From Zea mays (taxonomy: Eukaryota; Streptophyta; Magnoliopsida; Poales; Poaceae), in NCBI RefSeq assembly GCF_902167145.1, contig NC_050104.1, forward strand, positions 372,001-436,000: 64,000 nt of DNA, in the 5' to 3' direction. Positions 11,601 to 26,200 of this stretch are shown here, in pieces. The notes under the pieces are model-generated. The model worked only from the letters and a program-made list of their open reading frames with translations. It ran no database searches and was not told the origin of the DNA. The stretch's first letter is position 1, and every line of letters starts with the position of its first letter. The position numbers were made by a program, and so were the translations under genes.

Positions 11601-14600
11601 AAATCTGAATGTTTTAGCCTTCGGTACTATTGAAAATGGTCGTTCATGGCTATTTTTGACAAAAATGGGGGTTGTGTGGCCATTGATATTCGATCAAAGG
11701 CTCATACACCTCACTACACATGTTTCCTTTCCATAGATCACATTCTTGGATTTATGGTGGAGACCATTTCTTGGTCAAAAATCCGTAGGTGTTAGCGTTC
11801 AGTGTCATTGAAAATGGTCGTTCATGGCTATTTTCGACAAAAATGGGGTTTGTGTGGCCATTGATCATCGACCAGAGGCTCGTACACTTCACTCCACATA
11901 TGTTTTCTTGCCATAGATCACATTCTTGGATTTCTTGTGGGGACCATTTCTTGATCAAAAATCCGTTGGTGTTAGCCTTCGGTATTATTGAAAATGGTCG
12001 TTCATGGCTATTTTCGACAAAAATGGGGGTTGTGTGGCCATTTATCATCGACCAGAGGCTCATACACCTCACCCCACATATGTTTCCTTGCCATAGATCA
12101 CATTCTTGGATTTATGGTGGTGACCATTTCTTGGTAAAAAATCCGTAGGTGTTAGCCTCTGGTATTATTGAAAATGGTCGTTCATGGCTATTTTCATCAA
12201 AAATGGGGGTTATGTGGCCATTTATCATCGACCAGAGGCTCGTACACCTCACCCCACATATGTTTCCTTGCCATAGATCACATTCTTGGATTTCTGGTGG
12301 AGACCATTTCTTGGTCAAAAATTCGTACGTGTTAGCCTTCGGTATTATTGAAAATGGTCGTTCATGGCTATTTTCGACAAAATGGGGGTTGTGTGGCCAT
12401 TGATCATCGACCAGAGGCTCGTACACCGCACCCCACATATGTTTCCTTGCCATAGATCACATTCTTGGATTTCTGGTGGAGACCATTTCTTGGGCAAAAA
12501 TCCGAATGTGTTAGCCTTCGGTATTTTTGAAAATGGTCATTCATGGCTATTTTCGACAAAAATGGGGATTGTGTGGCCATTGATCTTCGACAAGAGGCTC
12601 ATACACCTCACTACACATATGTTTCATTGCCATATATCAATTCTTGGATTTATGGTGGAGACCATTTCTTGGTCAAAAATCCATTGGTGTTAGCCTTCAG
12701 TGTCATTGAAAATGGTCGTTCATGGCTATTTTCGACAAAAATGGGGGTTGTGTGGCCATTGATCATCGACCAGAGGCTCGTACACTTCACCCCACATATG
12801 TTTTCTTTCCATAGATCACATTCTTGGATTTCTGGTGGAGACCACTTCTTGGTCAAATATCTGTTGGTGTTAGCCTTCGGTATTATTGAAAATGGTCGTT
12901 CATGGCAATTTTCGACTGAAATGGGGGTTGTGTGGCCATTTATCATCGACCAGAGGCTCATACACCTCACCCAACATATGTTTCCTTGCCATAGCAAACA
13001 TTCTTGGATATCTGGTGGAGACCGTTTCTTGGTCAAAAATCCGTACGTGTTAGCCTTCGGTATTATTGAAAATGGTCATTCATGGCTATTTTCGACAAAA
13101 ATGCGGGTTGTGTGGCCATTGATCATCAACCAAAGGCTCGTACACCTCACCCCACATATGTTTCCTTGCCATAGATCACATTCTTTGATTTCTGGTGGAG
13201 ACCATTTCTTGGTCAAAAATCCGAATGTGTTAGCCATCGGAACTATTGAAAATGGTCGTTCATGGCTATTTTCGACAAAAATGGGGGTTGTGTGGCCATT
13301 GATATTGGACCAGAGGCTCATACACCTCACTACACATATGTTTCCTTGCCATAGATCACATTCTTGGATTTATGGTGGAGACCATTTCTTGGTCAAAAAT
13401 CCGTAGGTGTTAGCCTTCAGTGTCATTGAAAATGGTCGTTCATGGCTATTTTCGACAAAAATTAGGGTTGTGTGACCATTGATCGTTGACCAGAGGCTCA
13501 TACACCTCACCCCACATATGTTTCCTTGCCGTAAATCACATTCTTGGATTTCTGGTGGAGACCATTTCTTGGTCAAAAATCCGTAGGTGTTAGCTTTCGG
13601 TATTATTGAAAATGGTCGTTCATGGCTATTTTCGACAAAAATGGGGGTTGTGTGGCCATTGATCATCGACCAGAGGCTCATAAACCTCACCCCACATATG
13701 TTTCCTTGCCATAGATCACATTCTTTGATTTCTGGTGGAGACCATTTCTTGGTCAAAAATATGAATGTTTTAGCCTTCGGTACTATTGAAAATGGTCGTT
13801 CATGGCTATTTTCGACAAAAATGGGGGTTGTGTGGCCATTGATATTCGACCAAAGGCTCATACACCTCACTACACATGTTTCCTTTCCATAGATCACATT
13901 CTTGGATTTATGGTGGAGACCATTTCTTGGTCAAAAATCCGTAGGTGTTAGCGTTCAGTGTCATTGAAAATGGTCGTTCATGGCTATTTTCGACAAAAAT
14001 GGGGTTTGTGTGGCCATTGATCATCGACCAGAGGCTCGTACACTTCACTCCACATATGTTTTCTTGCCATAGATCACATTCTTGGATTTCTTGTGGGGAC
14101 CATTTCTTGATCAAAAATCCGTTGGTGTTAGCCTTCGGTATTATTGAAAATGGTCGTTCATGGCTATTTTCGACAAAAATGGGGGTTGTGTGGCCATTTA
14201 TCATCGACCAGAGGCTCATACACCTCACCCCACATATGTTTCCTTGCCATAGATCACATTCTTGGATTTATGGTGGTGACCATTTCTTGGTAAAAAATCC
14301 GTAGGTGTTAGCCTTTAGTATTATTGAAAATGGTCGTTCATGGCCATTTTCATCAAAAATGGGGGTTATGTGGCCATTTATCATCGACCAGAGGCTCATA
14401 CACCTCACCCCACATATGTTTCCTTGCCATAGATCACATTCTTGGATTTCTGGTGGAGACCATTTCTTGGTCAAAAATTCGTACGTGTTAGCCTTCGGTA
14501 TTATTGAAAATGGTCGTTCATGGCTATTTTCGACAAAATGGGGGTTGTGTGGCCATTGATCATCGACCAGAGGCTCGTACACCTCACCCCACATATGTTT

Positions 14601-16835
14601 CCTTGCCATAGATCACATTCTTGGATTTCTGGTGGAGACCATTTCTTGGGCAAAAATCCGAATGTGTTAGCCTTCGATATTTTTGAAAATGGTCATTCAT
14701 GGCTATTTTCGACAAAAAATGGGGATTGTGTGGCCATTGATCTTCGACAAGATGCTCATACACCTCACTACACATATGTTTCATTGCCATATATCAAATT
14801 CTTGGATTTATGGTGGAGACCATTTCTTGGTCAAAAATCCATAGGTGTTAGCCTTCAGTGTCATTGAAAATGGTCGTTCATGGCTATTTTCGACAAAAAT
14901 GGGGGTTGTGTGGCCATTGATCATCGACCAGAGGCTCGTACACTTCACCCCACATATGTTTTCTTTCCATAGATCACATTCTTTGATTTCTGGTGGAGAC
15001 CACTTCTTGGTCAAATATCTGTTGGTGTTAGCCTTCGGTATTATTGAAAATGGTCGTTCATGGCAATTTTCGACTGAAATGGGGGTTGTGTGGCCATTTA
15101 TCATCGACCAGAGGCTCATACACCTCACCCAACATATGTTTCCTTGCCATAGCAAATATTCTTGGATATCTGGTGGAGACCGTTTCTTGGTCAAAAATCC
15201 GTACGTGTTAGCCTTCGGTATTATTGAAAATGGTCATTCATGGCTATTTTCGACAAAAATGCGGGTTGTGTGGCCATTGATCATCAACCAAAGGCTCGTA
15301 CACCTCACCCCACATATGTTTCCTTGCCATAGATCACATTCTTTGATTTCTGGTGGAGACCATTTCTTGGTCAAAAATCCGAATGTGTTAGCCTTCGGAA
15401 CTATTGAAAATGGTCGTTCATGGCTATTTTCGACAAAAATGGGGGTTGTGTGGCCATTGATATTGGACCAGAGGCTCATACACCTCACTACACATATGTT
15501 TCCTTGCCATAGATCACATTCTTGGATTTATGGTGGAGACCATTTCTTGGTCAAAAATCCGTAGGTGTTAGCCTTCAGTGTCATTGAAAATGGTCGTTCA
15601 TGGCTATTTTCGACAAAAATTAGGGTTGTGTGACCATTGATCGTTGACCAGAGGCTCATACACCTCACCCCACATATGTTTCCTTGTCGTAAATCACATT
15701 CTTGGATTTCTGGTGGAGACCATTTCTTGGTCAAAAATCCGTAGGTGTTAGCTTTCGGTATTATTGAAAATGGTCGTTCATGGTTATTTTCGACAAAAAT
15801 GGGGGTTGTGTGGCCATTGATCATCGACCAGAGGCTCATAAACCTCACCCCACATATGTTTCCTTGCCATAGATCACATTCTTGGATTTCTGGTGGAGAC
15901 CATTTCTTGGTCAAAAATCCGTAGGTGTTAGCCTCTAGTATTCTTGAAAATGGTCGCTCATGGCTATTTTCATAAAAAATGGGGGTTGTGTGGCCATTTA
16001 TCATCGACTAGAGGCTCATAAACCTCACCCCACATATGTTTCCTTGCCATAGATCACATTCTTGGATTTCTGGTGGAGACCATTTATTGGTCAAAAACTC
16101 GTACGTGTTAGCCTTCGGTATTATTGAAAATGGTCGTTCATGGCTATTTTCGGCAAAATGGGGGTTGTGTGGCCATTGATCATCGACCAGAGGCTCGTAC
16201 ACCTCACCCCACATATGTTTCCTTGCCATAGATCACATTCTTGGATTTCTGGTGGAGACCATTTATTGGGCAAAAATCCGAATGTGTTAGCCTTTGATAT
16301 TTTTGAAAATGGTCATTCATAGCTATTTTCGACAAAAATGGGGGTTGTGTGGCCATTGATCTTCGATCAGAGGCTCATACACCTCACTACACATATGCTT
16401 CCTTGCCATAGATCGCATTCTTGGATTTATGGTGGAGACCATTTGTTGGTCAAAAATCCGTAGGTGTTAGCCTTCAGTGTCATTGAAAATGGTCGTTCAT
16501 GGCTATTTTAGACAAAAAATAGGGTTGTGTGGCCATTGATCGTCGACCAGAGGCTCATACACCTCACCCCACATATGTTTCCTTACTGTAGATCACATTC
16601 TTGGATTTCTGGTGGAGACCATTTCTTGGTCAAAAATCCGTAGGTGTTAGCCTTCGGTATTATTGAAAATGGTCGTTCATGGCTATTTTCGACAAAAATG
16701 GGGGTTGTGTGGCCATTGATCATCGACCAGAGGCTCATACACCTCACCCCACATATGTTTCCTTGCCATAGATCACATTCTTGGATTTCTGGTGGAGACC
16801 ATTTCTTGGTCAAAAATCCGTAGGTGTTTCCTTGC
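8668..16835 (-). repeat. knob180 satellite array, reverse block C
   Basis: About 45 monomers on the reverse strand. The landmarks read CCACATATGTTTCCTTGCC, GAGACCATTTCTTGGTC, TAGCCTTCGGTATTATTG and GGGGGTTGTGTGGCC in that order. The block contains a three-copy HOR at 9.6-15.9 kb and a 30-bp internal deletion near 9329. Close to its right end, at 16821-16834, TAGGTG is joined directly to TTTCCTTGCC, omitting most of a monomer. The block then meets a short forward fragment. The sequence is clearly the same knob180 family throughout and no foreign DNA is visible. Confidence 0.92.
9590..15880 (-). repeat. three-copy higher-order repeat of ~1976/2156 bp (11-12 monomers)
   Basis: A diagnostic 2-bp-deleted junction, CACTACACATGTTTCC (normally ACACATATG), occurs at 9741, 11717 and 13873, giving spacings of 1976 and 2156 bp. 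Between these marks the sequence is almost unchanged from copy to copy. Shared rare variants include GATCTTCGACAAGAGGCTC, CATATATCAATTC, CCATAGCAAACATTC, AAAATGCGGGTTG and GTGACCATTGATCGTTGACC. The second and third copies carry one extra monomer (CATAAACCTC variant, ~13.68 and ~15.84 kb). I saw only scattered single-base differences between copies, for example CTCACCACAC versus CTCACTACAC. This indicates recent tandem duplication by unequal exchange. Confidence 0.88.
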
Positions 16836-16880
16836 CACACAACCCCCATTTTTTATGAAAATAGCCACGAGCGACCATTT
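16836..16880 (+). repeat. 45-bp forward knob180 fragment inside reverse array
   Basis: Within reverse-oriented array the sequence switches to forward CACAACCCCCATTTTTTATG, continues to GCGACCATTT, and then reverts at GAAAATGGTCG (16881). The fragment carries the type 3 marks (TTTTTTATG and GAGCGACC in place of GAACGACC). The left junction shares CCA. The right junction is a near palindrome, CCATTTGAAAATGG. This looks like a very short templated inversion or a filler at a repaired break. Confidence 0.85.
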
Positions 16881-19800
16881 GAAAATGGTCGTTCATGGCT
16901 ATATTTGACAAAAATGGGGGTTGTGTGGCCATTGATCATCGACCAGAGGCTCGTACACTTCACCCCACATATGTTTTCTTTCCATAGATCACATTCTTGG
17001 ATTTCTGGAGGAGACCATTCCTTGGTCAAAAATCTGTTGGTGTTAGCCTTCAGTATTATTGAAAATGGTTGTTCATGGCTATTTTCGACTAAAATGGGTT
17101 TGTGCGGCCATTTATCATCGACCAGAGGCTCGTGCAATTCACCCCACATATGTTTCCTTGCCATAGATCACATTCTTGGATTTCTGGTGGAGACCATTTC
17201 TTGGTCAAAAATCTGTACGTGGTAGCTTTTAGAATTATTGAAAATGGTCATTCATGGCTATTTTCGACAAAAATGGGGGTTGTGTGGCCATTGATCATCG
17301 ACCAGAGGCTCTTAAACATCACCCCATATATGTTTCTTTCCATAGATCACATTCTTTGATTTCTGGTGGAGGCCATTTCTTGGTAAAAAAATCTGAATGT
17401 TTTAGCCTTCGGTACTATTGAAAATGGTCGTTCATGGCTATTTTCGACAAAAATGGGGGTTGTGTGGCCATTGATATTCGACCAAAGGCTCATACACCTC
17501 ACTACACATATGTTTCCTTGCCATAGATCACATTCTTGGATTTATTGTGGAGACCATTTCTTGGTCAAAAATCCGTAGGCGTTAGCCTTCAGTGTCATTG
17601 AAAATGGTCGTTCATGGCTATTTTCGACAAAAATGGGGTTTGTGTGGCCATTGATCATCGACCAGAGGCTCGTACACTTCACCCCACATATCTTTTCTTG
17701 CCAGTGATCACATTCTAGGATTTCTAGTGGAGACCATTTCTTGGTCAAAAATCCGTTGGTGTTAGCCTTCGGTATTATTGAAAATGGTCGTTCATGGCTA
17801 TTTTCGACTAAAATGGGGGTTGTGTGGCCATTTATCATCGACCAGAGGCTCATACACCTCACCCCACATATGTTTCCTTGCCATAGATCACATTCTTGGA
17901 TTTCTGGTGGAGACCATTTTGGTCAAAAATCCGAATGTGTTAGCTTTCGGTACTATTGAAAATGGTCGTTCATGGCTATTTTCGACAAAAATGGGGGTTG
18001 TGTGGCCATTGATATTCGACCAGAGGCTCATAGACCTCACTACACATATGTTTCCTTGCCATAGATCACATTCTTGGATTTATGGTGGAGACCATTTCTT
18101 GGTCAAAAATACGTAGGTGTTAGCCTTAAGTGTCATTGAAAATGGTTGTTCATGGCTATTTTCGACAAAAATAGGGGTTGTGTGGCCATTGATCATCGAC
18201 CAGAGGCTCATACACCTCACCCCACATATGTTTCCTTGCCATAGATCATATTCTTGGATTTCTAGTGGAGACCATTTCTGGGTCAAAAATCCGTAGGTGT
18301 TAGCCTTTGGTATTATTGAAAATGGTCGTTCATGGCTATTTTTGACAAAAATGGGGTTGTGTGGCCATTGATCATCAACCAGAGGCTCATACACCTCACC
18401 CCACATATGTTTCCTTGCCATAGATCACATTCTTGGATTTCTGGTGGAGACCATTTCTTGGTAAAAAATCCGTAGGTGTTAGCCTCTAGTATTATTGAAA
18501 ATGGTCGTTCATGGCTATTTTCATCAAAAATGGGGGTTGTGTGGCCATTTATCATCGACCAGAGGCTCGTACACCTCACCCCACATATGTTTCCTTGCCA
18601 TAGATCACATTCTTAGATTTCTGGTGGAGACCATTTCTTGGTCAAAAATTCGTACGTGTTAGCCTTCGGTATTATTGAAAATGGTCGTTCATGGCTATTT
18701 TCGACAAAATGGGGGTTGTGTGGCCATTGATCATCGACCAGAGGCTCGTACACCTCACCCCACATATGTTTCCTTGCCATAGATCACATTCTTGGATTTC
18801 TGGTTGAGACCATTTCTTGGGCAAAAATCCGAATGTGTTAGCCTCCGGTATTCTTGAAAATGGTCATTCATGGCTATTTTCGACAAAAATGGGGGTTGTG
18901 TGGCCATTGATCTTCGACCAGAGGCTCGTACACCTCACTACACGTATGTTTCCTTGCCATAGAACAAATTCTTGGATTTATGGTGGAGACCATTTCTTGG
19001 TCAAAAATCCATAGGTGTTAGCCTTCACTATCTTTGAAAATGGTCGTTCATGGCTATTTTCGACAAAAATGGGGGTTGTGTGGCCATTGATCATCGACCA
19101 GAGGCTCGTACACTTCACCCCACATATGTTTTCTTGCCATAGATCACATTCTTGGATTTCTGGTGGAGACCATTTCTTGGTCAAAAATCTGTTGGTGTTA
19201 GCCTTCGGTATTATTGAAAATGGTCGTTCATGGCTATTTTTGACTAAAATGGGGGTTGTGTGGCCATTTATCATAGACCAGAGGCTCATACACCTCACCC
19301 CACATATGTTTCCTTGCCATAGATCACATTCTTCGATATCTGGTGGAGACCATTTCTTGGTCAAAAATCCGTACGTGTTAGCCTTCGGTATTATTGAAAA
19401 TGGTCATTCATGGCTATTTTCGACAAAAATGGGGGTCATGTGGCAATTGATCATCGACCAAAGGCTCGTACACCTCACCCCACATTCTTTTATTTCTGGT
19501 GGAGACCATTTTTTGGTCAAAAATCCGTAGGTGTTAGCCTTCAGTGTCATTGAAAATGGTCGTTCATGGCTATTTTCGACAAAATTAGGGTTGTGTGGTC
19601 ATTGATCATCGACCAGAGGCTCGTACACCTCAACCCACATATGTTTCCTTGCCGTAGATCACATTCTTGGATTTATGGTGGAGACCATTTTTTGGTCAAA
19701 AATCCGTAGTTGTTAGCCTTCAGTGTCATTGAAAATGGTCGTTCATGGCTATTTTCGACAAAAATTAGGGTTGTGTGGCCATTGATCATCGACCAGAGGC

Positions 19801-22189
19801 TCGTACACCTCACCCCACATATGTTTCCTTGCCGTAGATCACATTCTTGGATTTCTGGTGGAGACCATTTCTTGGTCAAAAATCCGTAGGTGTTAGCCTT
19901 CGGTATTATTGAAAATGGTCGTTCATGGCTATTTTCGACAAAAATGGGGGTTGTGTGGCCATTGATCATCGACCAGAGGCTCATACACCTCACCCCACAT
20001 ATGTTTCATTGCCATAGATTACATTCTTGGATTTCTGGTGGAGACCATTTCTTAGTCAAAAATCCGTAGGTGTTAGCCTCTAGTATTATTGAAAATGGTC
20101 GCTCATGGCTATTTTCATCAAAAATGGGGGTTGTGTGGCCATCTATCATCGATTAGAGGATCGTAAACCTCACCCCACATATGTTTCCTTGCCATAGATC
20201 ACATTCTTGGATTTCTGGTGGAGACCATTTCTTGGTCAAAAATTCGTACGTGTTAGCCTTCGGTATTATTGAAAATGGTCGTTGATGGCTATTTTCGGCA
20301 AAATGGGGGTTGTGTGGCCATTGATCATCGACCAGAGGCTCGTACACCTCACCCCACATATGTTTCCTTGCCATAGATCACATTCTTGGATTTCAGGTGG
20401 AGACCATTTCTTGGGAAAAAATCCGAATGTGTTAGCCTTTGGTATTTTTGAAAATGGTCATTCATGGCTATTTTCAACAAAAATAGGGGTTGTGTGGCCA
20501 TTGATCTTCGACCCGAGGCTCATACACCTCACTACACATATGTTTCCTTGTCATAGATCACATTCTTGGATTTATGGTGGAGACCATTTCTTGGTCAGAA
20601 ATCCATAGGTGTTAGCCTTTAGTGTCATTGAAAATGGTCGTTCATGGCTATTTTCCACAAAAATGGGGGTTGTGTGGCCATTTATCATCAACCAGAGGCT
20701 CGTACACTTCACCCCACATATGTTTTCTTGCCATAGATCACATTCTTGGATTTCTGGAGGTGACCATTTCTTGGTCAAAAATCTGTTGGTGTTAGCCTTC
20801 GGTATTATTGAAAATGGTCGTTCATGGCTATTTTCGACTAAAATGGGGGTTGTGTGGCCATTTATCATTGACCAGAGGCTCGTACAATTCACCCCACATA
20901 TGTTTCCTTGCCATAGATCACATTCTTGGATTTCTGGCGGAGACCATTTCTTGGTCAAAAATCCGTACGTGATAGCCTTCGGTATTACTGAAAATGGTCA
21001 TTCATGGCTATTTTCGACAAAAATTGGGGTTGTGTGGCCATTGATCTTCAACCAGAGGCTCATACACCTCACTACACATAAGTTTCCTTGCCATAGATCA
21101 CATTCTTGGATTTATGGTGGAGACCATTTCTTGGTCAAAAATCCATAGGTGTTAGCCTTCAGTGTCATTGAAAATGGTCGTTCATGGCTATTTTCGACAA
21201 AAATGGGGGTTGTGTGGCCATTGATCATCGACCAGAGGCTCGTACACTTCACCCCACATATGTTTTCTTGCCATAGATCAGAATCTTGGATTTCTCGTGG
21301 AGACCATTTGTTGGTCAAAAGTTCATAGGTGTTAGCCTTTAGTGTCATTGAAAATGGTCATTCATGGCTATTTTCGACAAAAATGGGGGTTGTGTCGCCA
21401 TTGATCATCGACCAGAGGATCGTACACCTCACCCCACATAAGTTTCCTTGCCATATATCACATTCTTGGATTTCTGGTGGAGACCATTTCTTGGTCAAAA
21501 ATCTGTAGGTGTTAGCCTTCGGTATTATTGAAAATCGTCGTTCATGGCTATTTTCGACAAAAATGGGGGTTGTGTGGCAATTGATCATCGACCAAAGGCT
21601 CATACACCACACCCGACATGTGTTTCCTTGCCATAGACCACATTCTTGGATTTCTGGTGGTGACCATTTCTTGGTCAAAAATCTGTAGGTGTTAGCCTTC
21701 GGTATTATTGAAAATGGTCGTTCATGGCTATTTTTGACAAAAATGGGGGTTGTGTGGCCATTGATCATCGACCAAAGGCTCATACACCTCACCCCACATA
21801 TGTTTCCTTGCCATAGACCACATTCTTGGATTTCTGGTGGAGACCATTTGTTGGTCAAAAATCCGTAGGTGTTAGCTTTCGGTATTATTGAAAATGGTCG
21901 TTCATGGCTATTTTCATCAAAAATGGGGGTTATGTGGCCATTTATCATCGACCAGAGGCTCGTACACCTCACCCCACATATGTTTCCTTGCCATAGAGCA
22001 CACTCTTGGATTTCTGGTGGAGACCATTTCTTGGTCAAAAATTCGTACGTGTTAGCCTTCGGTATTATTGAAAATGGTCGTTCATGGCTATTTTCGACAA
22101 AATGGGGGTTGTGTGGCCATTGATCATCGACCAGAGGCTCGTACACCTCACCCACATATGTTTCCTTGCCGTAGATCACATTCTTGGAT

Positions 22190-23290
22190 TTCTAGTGGAG
22201 ACCATTTCTTGGTCAAAAATCCGTACGTGTTAGCCTTCGGTATTATTGAAAATGGTCGTTCATGGCTATTTTTGACAAAATAGAGGTTCTGTGGCCATTG
22301 ATCATCGACCAGAGGCTCATACACCTCACCCCACATATGTTTCCTTGACATAGATCACATTTTTGGATTTCTGGTGGAGACCATTTCTTGGGCAAAAATA
22401 CGAATGTGTTAGCCTTCGGTATTATTGAAAATGGTCATTCATGGCTATTTTCGACAAAAATGGGTGTTGTGTGGCCATTTATCTTCAACCAGAGGCTCAT
22501 ACACCTCACTACACATATGTTTTCTTGCCATAGATCACATTCTTGGATCTATGTTGGAGACCACTTCTTGGTCAAAAATCCATAGGTGTTAGCCTTCAGT
22601 GTCATTGAAAATAGTCGTTCATGGCAATTTTCGACAAAAATGGGGGTTGTGTGGCCATTGATAATCGACCAGGGGCTCGTACACCTCACCCCACATATGT
22701 TTCCTTGCCATAGATCACATTCTTGGATTTCTGGTGGAGACCATTTCTTGGTCAAAAATCCGTACGTGTTAGCCTTCGGTATTATTGAAAATGGTCGTTC
22801 ATGGCTATTTTTGACAAAATAGAGGTTCTGTGGCCATTGATCATCGACCAGAGGCTCATACACCTCACCCCACATATGTTTCCTTGACATAGATCACATT
22901 TTTGGATTTCTGGTGGAGACCATTTCTTGGGCAAAAATCCGAATGTGTTAGCCTTCGGTATTATTGAAAATGGTCATTCATGGCTATTTTCGACAAAAAT
23001 GGGGGTTGTGTGGCCATTTATCTTCAACCAGAGGATCATACACCTCACTACACGTATGTTTTCTTGCCATAGATCACATTCTTGGATCTATGGTGGAGAC
23101 CAGTTCTTGGTCAAAAATCCATAGGTGTTAGCCTTCAGTGTCATTGAAAATAGTCGTTCATGGCAATTTTCGACAAAAATGGGGGTTGTGTGGCCATTGA
23201 TAATCGACCAGGGGCTCGTACACCTCACCCCATATATGTTTCCTTGCCATAGATCACATTCTTGGATTTCTGGTGGAGACCATTTCTTGG
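22190..23290 (-). repeat. tandem pair of a 539-bp (3-monomer) unit
   Basis: The unusual string TAGAGGTTCTGTGGCC occurs at 22281 and again at 22820, exactly 539 bp later. Neighbouring rare variants recur at the same spacing: CTTGACATAGATC, CTTGGGCAAAAAT, TTATCTTCAACC, TTGGATCTATG and GAAAATAGTCGTTC. The TAGAGGTTCTGTGG marker also appears near 25877 and 29988, so the same variant string was copied further along the block. Confidence 0.85.
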
Positions 23291-26200
23291 TCAAAAATCC
23301 GTTGGTGTTAGCCTTCGGTATTATTGAAAATGGTCGTTCATGGCTATTTTCGACAAAAATGGGGGTTGTGTGGCCATTTATCATCGACCAGAGGCTCGTA
23401 CACCTCACCCCACATATGTTTAATTGCCATAGATCACAATCTTGGATTTCTCATGGAGACCATTTCTTGGTCAAAAATCCGTACGTGTTAGCCTTCAGAA
23501 TTATTGAAAATGGTCGTTCATGGCTATTTTCTACAAAAATGGGGGTTGTGTGGCCATTGATCATCGATCAGAGGCTCGTACACCTCACCCCACATATGTT
23601 TCCTTGCCATAGATCACATTCTTGGATTTCTGGTGGAGACCATTTCTTGGTCAAAAATCCGTAGGTGTTAGCCTTCGGTATTATTGTAAATGGTCGTTCA
23701 TGGCTATTTTCGACAAAAATGGGGGTTGTGTGGCCATTGATCATCGACCAGAGGCTCATACACCTCACCCCACATATGTTTCCTTGCCATAGATCACATT
23801 CATGGATTTCTGGTGGAGACCATTTCTTGGTCAAAAATCCGTATGTGTTAGCCTTCGGTATTATTGAAATGGTCATTCATGGCTATTTTCGACACAAATG
23901 GGGGTTGTGTGGCCATTGATCTTCGACCAGAGGCTCATACACCTCACTACACATATGTTTCCTTGCCATAGATCACATTCTTGGATTTATGGTTGAGACC
24001 ATTTCTTGGTAAAAAATCCATAGGTGTTAGCCTTCTGTGTCATTGAAAATGGTCGTTCATGGCTATTTTCGACAAAAATGGGGGTTGTGTCGCCATTGAT
24101 CATCGACAAGAGGCTCGTACACTTCACCCCACATATGTTTTCTTGCCATAGATCACAATCTTGGATTTCTCGTGGAGACCATTTGTTGGTCAAAAATTCG
24201 TAGGTGTTAGCCTTCAGTGTCATTGAAAATGGCAATTCAATGCTATTTTTGACAAAAATGTGGGTTGTGTCGCCATTGATCATCGACCAGAGGCTCGTAC
24301 ACCTCACCCCACATAAGTTTTCTTGCCATAGATCACATTCTTGGATTTTTGGTGGAGACCATTTCTTGGTCAAAAATCCGTAGGTGTTAGCCTTCGGTAT
24401 TATTGAAAATGGTCGTTCATGGCTATTTTCGACAAAAATGGGGGTTGTGTGGCCATTTATCATCGACCAGAGGCTCGTACACCTCACCCCACATATGTTT
24501 AATTGCCATAGATCACAATCTTGGATTTCTGGTGGAGACCATTTCTTGGTCAAAAATCCGTACGTGTTAGCCTTCTGTATTATTGAAAATGGTTGTTCAT
24601 GGCTGTTTTCGACAAAAATGGGGGTTGTGTGGCCATTGATCATCGACCAGAGGCTCGTACACCTCACCCCAAATATGTTTCCTTGCCATAGATCATATTC
24701 TTGGATTTCTGGTGGAGACGATTTCTTGGTCAAAATTCCGTAGGTGTTAGCCTTCGGAATTATTGAAAATGGTCGTTCATGGCTATTTTCGACAAAAATG
24801 GGGGTTGTGTGGCCATTGATCATCGATCAGAGGATCATACACCTCACCCCACATATGTTTCCTTGCCATAGATCACATTCTTGGATTTCTGGTGGAGACC
24901 ATTTCTTGGTCAAAAATCCGTAGGTGTTAGCCTTCAGTGTCATTGAAAATAGTCGTTCATGGCAATTTTCGACAAAAATGGGGGTTGTGTGGCCATTGAT
25001 AATCGACCAGGGGCTCGTACACCTCACCCCATATATGTTTCCTTGCCATAGATCACATTCTTGGATTTTTGGTGGAGACCATTTCTTGGTCAAAAATCCG
25101 TTGTTGTTAGCCTTCGGTATTATTGAAAATGGCCGTTCATGGCTATTTTCGACAAAAATGGGGGTTGTGTGGCCATTTATCATCGACCAGAGGCTCGTAC
25201 ACCTCACCCCACATATGTTTAATTGCCATAGATCACAATCTTGGATTTCTCATGGAGACCATTTCTTGGTCAAAAATCCGTACGTGTTAGCCTTCGGTAT
25301 TATTGAAAATGGTCGTTCATGGCTGTTTTCGACAAAAATGGGGGTTGTGTGGCAATTGATCATCGACCAGAGGCTCGTACACCTCACCCCACATATGTTT
25401 CCTTGCCATAGACCATTTCTTGGATTTCTGGTGGAGAACATTTCTTGGTCAAAATTCTGTAGGTGTTAGCCTTCAGTGTCATTGAAAATGGTCGTTCATG
25501 GCTATTTTCGACAAATATGGGGGTTGTGTGGCCATTGATCATCGACCAGAGGGTCGTACACTTCACCCCACATACGTTTTCTTGCTATTGATCACATTCT
25601 TGGATTTCTGGTGGAGACCATTTCTTGGTTAAAAATACGTACGTGTTAGCCTTCGGTATTATTGAAAATGGTCATTTATGGCTATTTTCGACAAAAATGG
25701 GGGTTGTGTGGCCATTGATTATCGACCAGAGGCTCGTACACCTAACCCCACATATGTTTCCTTGCCATAGATCACATTCTTGGAATTCTGGTGGTGACCA
25801 TTTCTTGGTCAAAAATCCGTACGTGTTAGCCTTCGGTATTATTGAAAATGGTCGTACATGGCTATTTTTGACAAAATAGAGGTTCTGTGGCCATTGATCA
25901 TCGACCAGAGGCTCATACACCTCACCCCACATATGTTTCCTTGACATAGATCACATTTTTGGATTTCTGGTGGAGACCATTTCTTGGGCAAAAATCCGAA
26001 TGTGTTAGCCTTCGGTATTATTGAAAATGGTCATTCATGGCTATTTTCGACAAAAATGGGGGTTGTGTGGCCATTTATCTTCAACCAGAGGATCATACAC
26101 CTCACTACACATATGTTTTCTTGCCATAGATCACATTCTTGGATCTATGGTGGAGACCAGTTCTTGGTCAAAAATCCATAGGTGTTAGCCTTCAGTGTCA

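Noticed and set aside
16836..16880. Insertion of a non-satellite element at the odd 45-bp segment
   Set aside because: The segment is forward knob180 (type 3 variant), so it is an internal flip and not foreign DNA.
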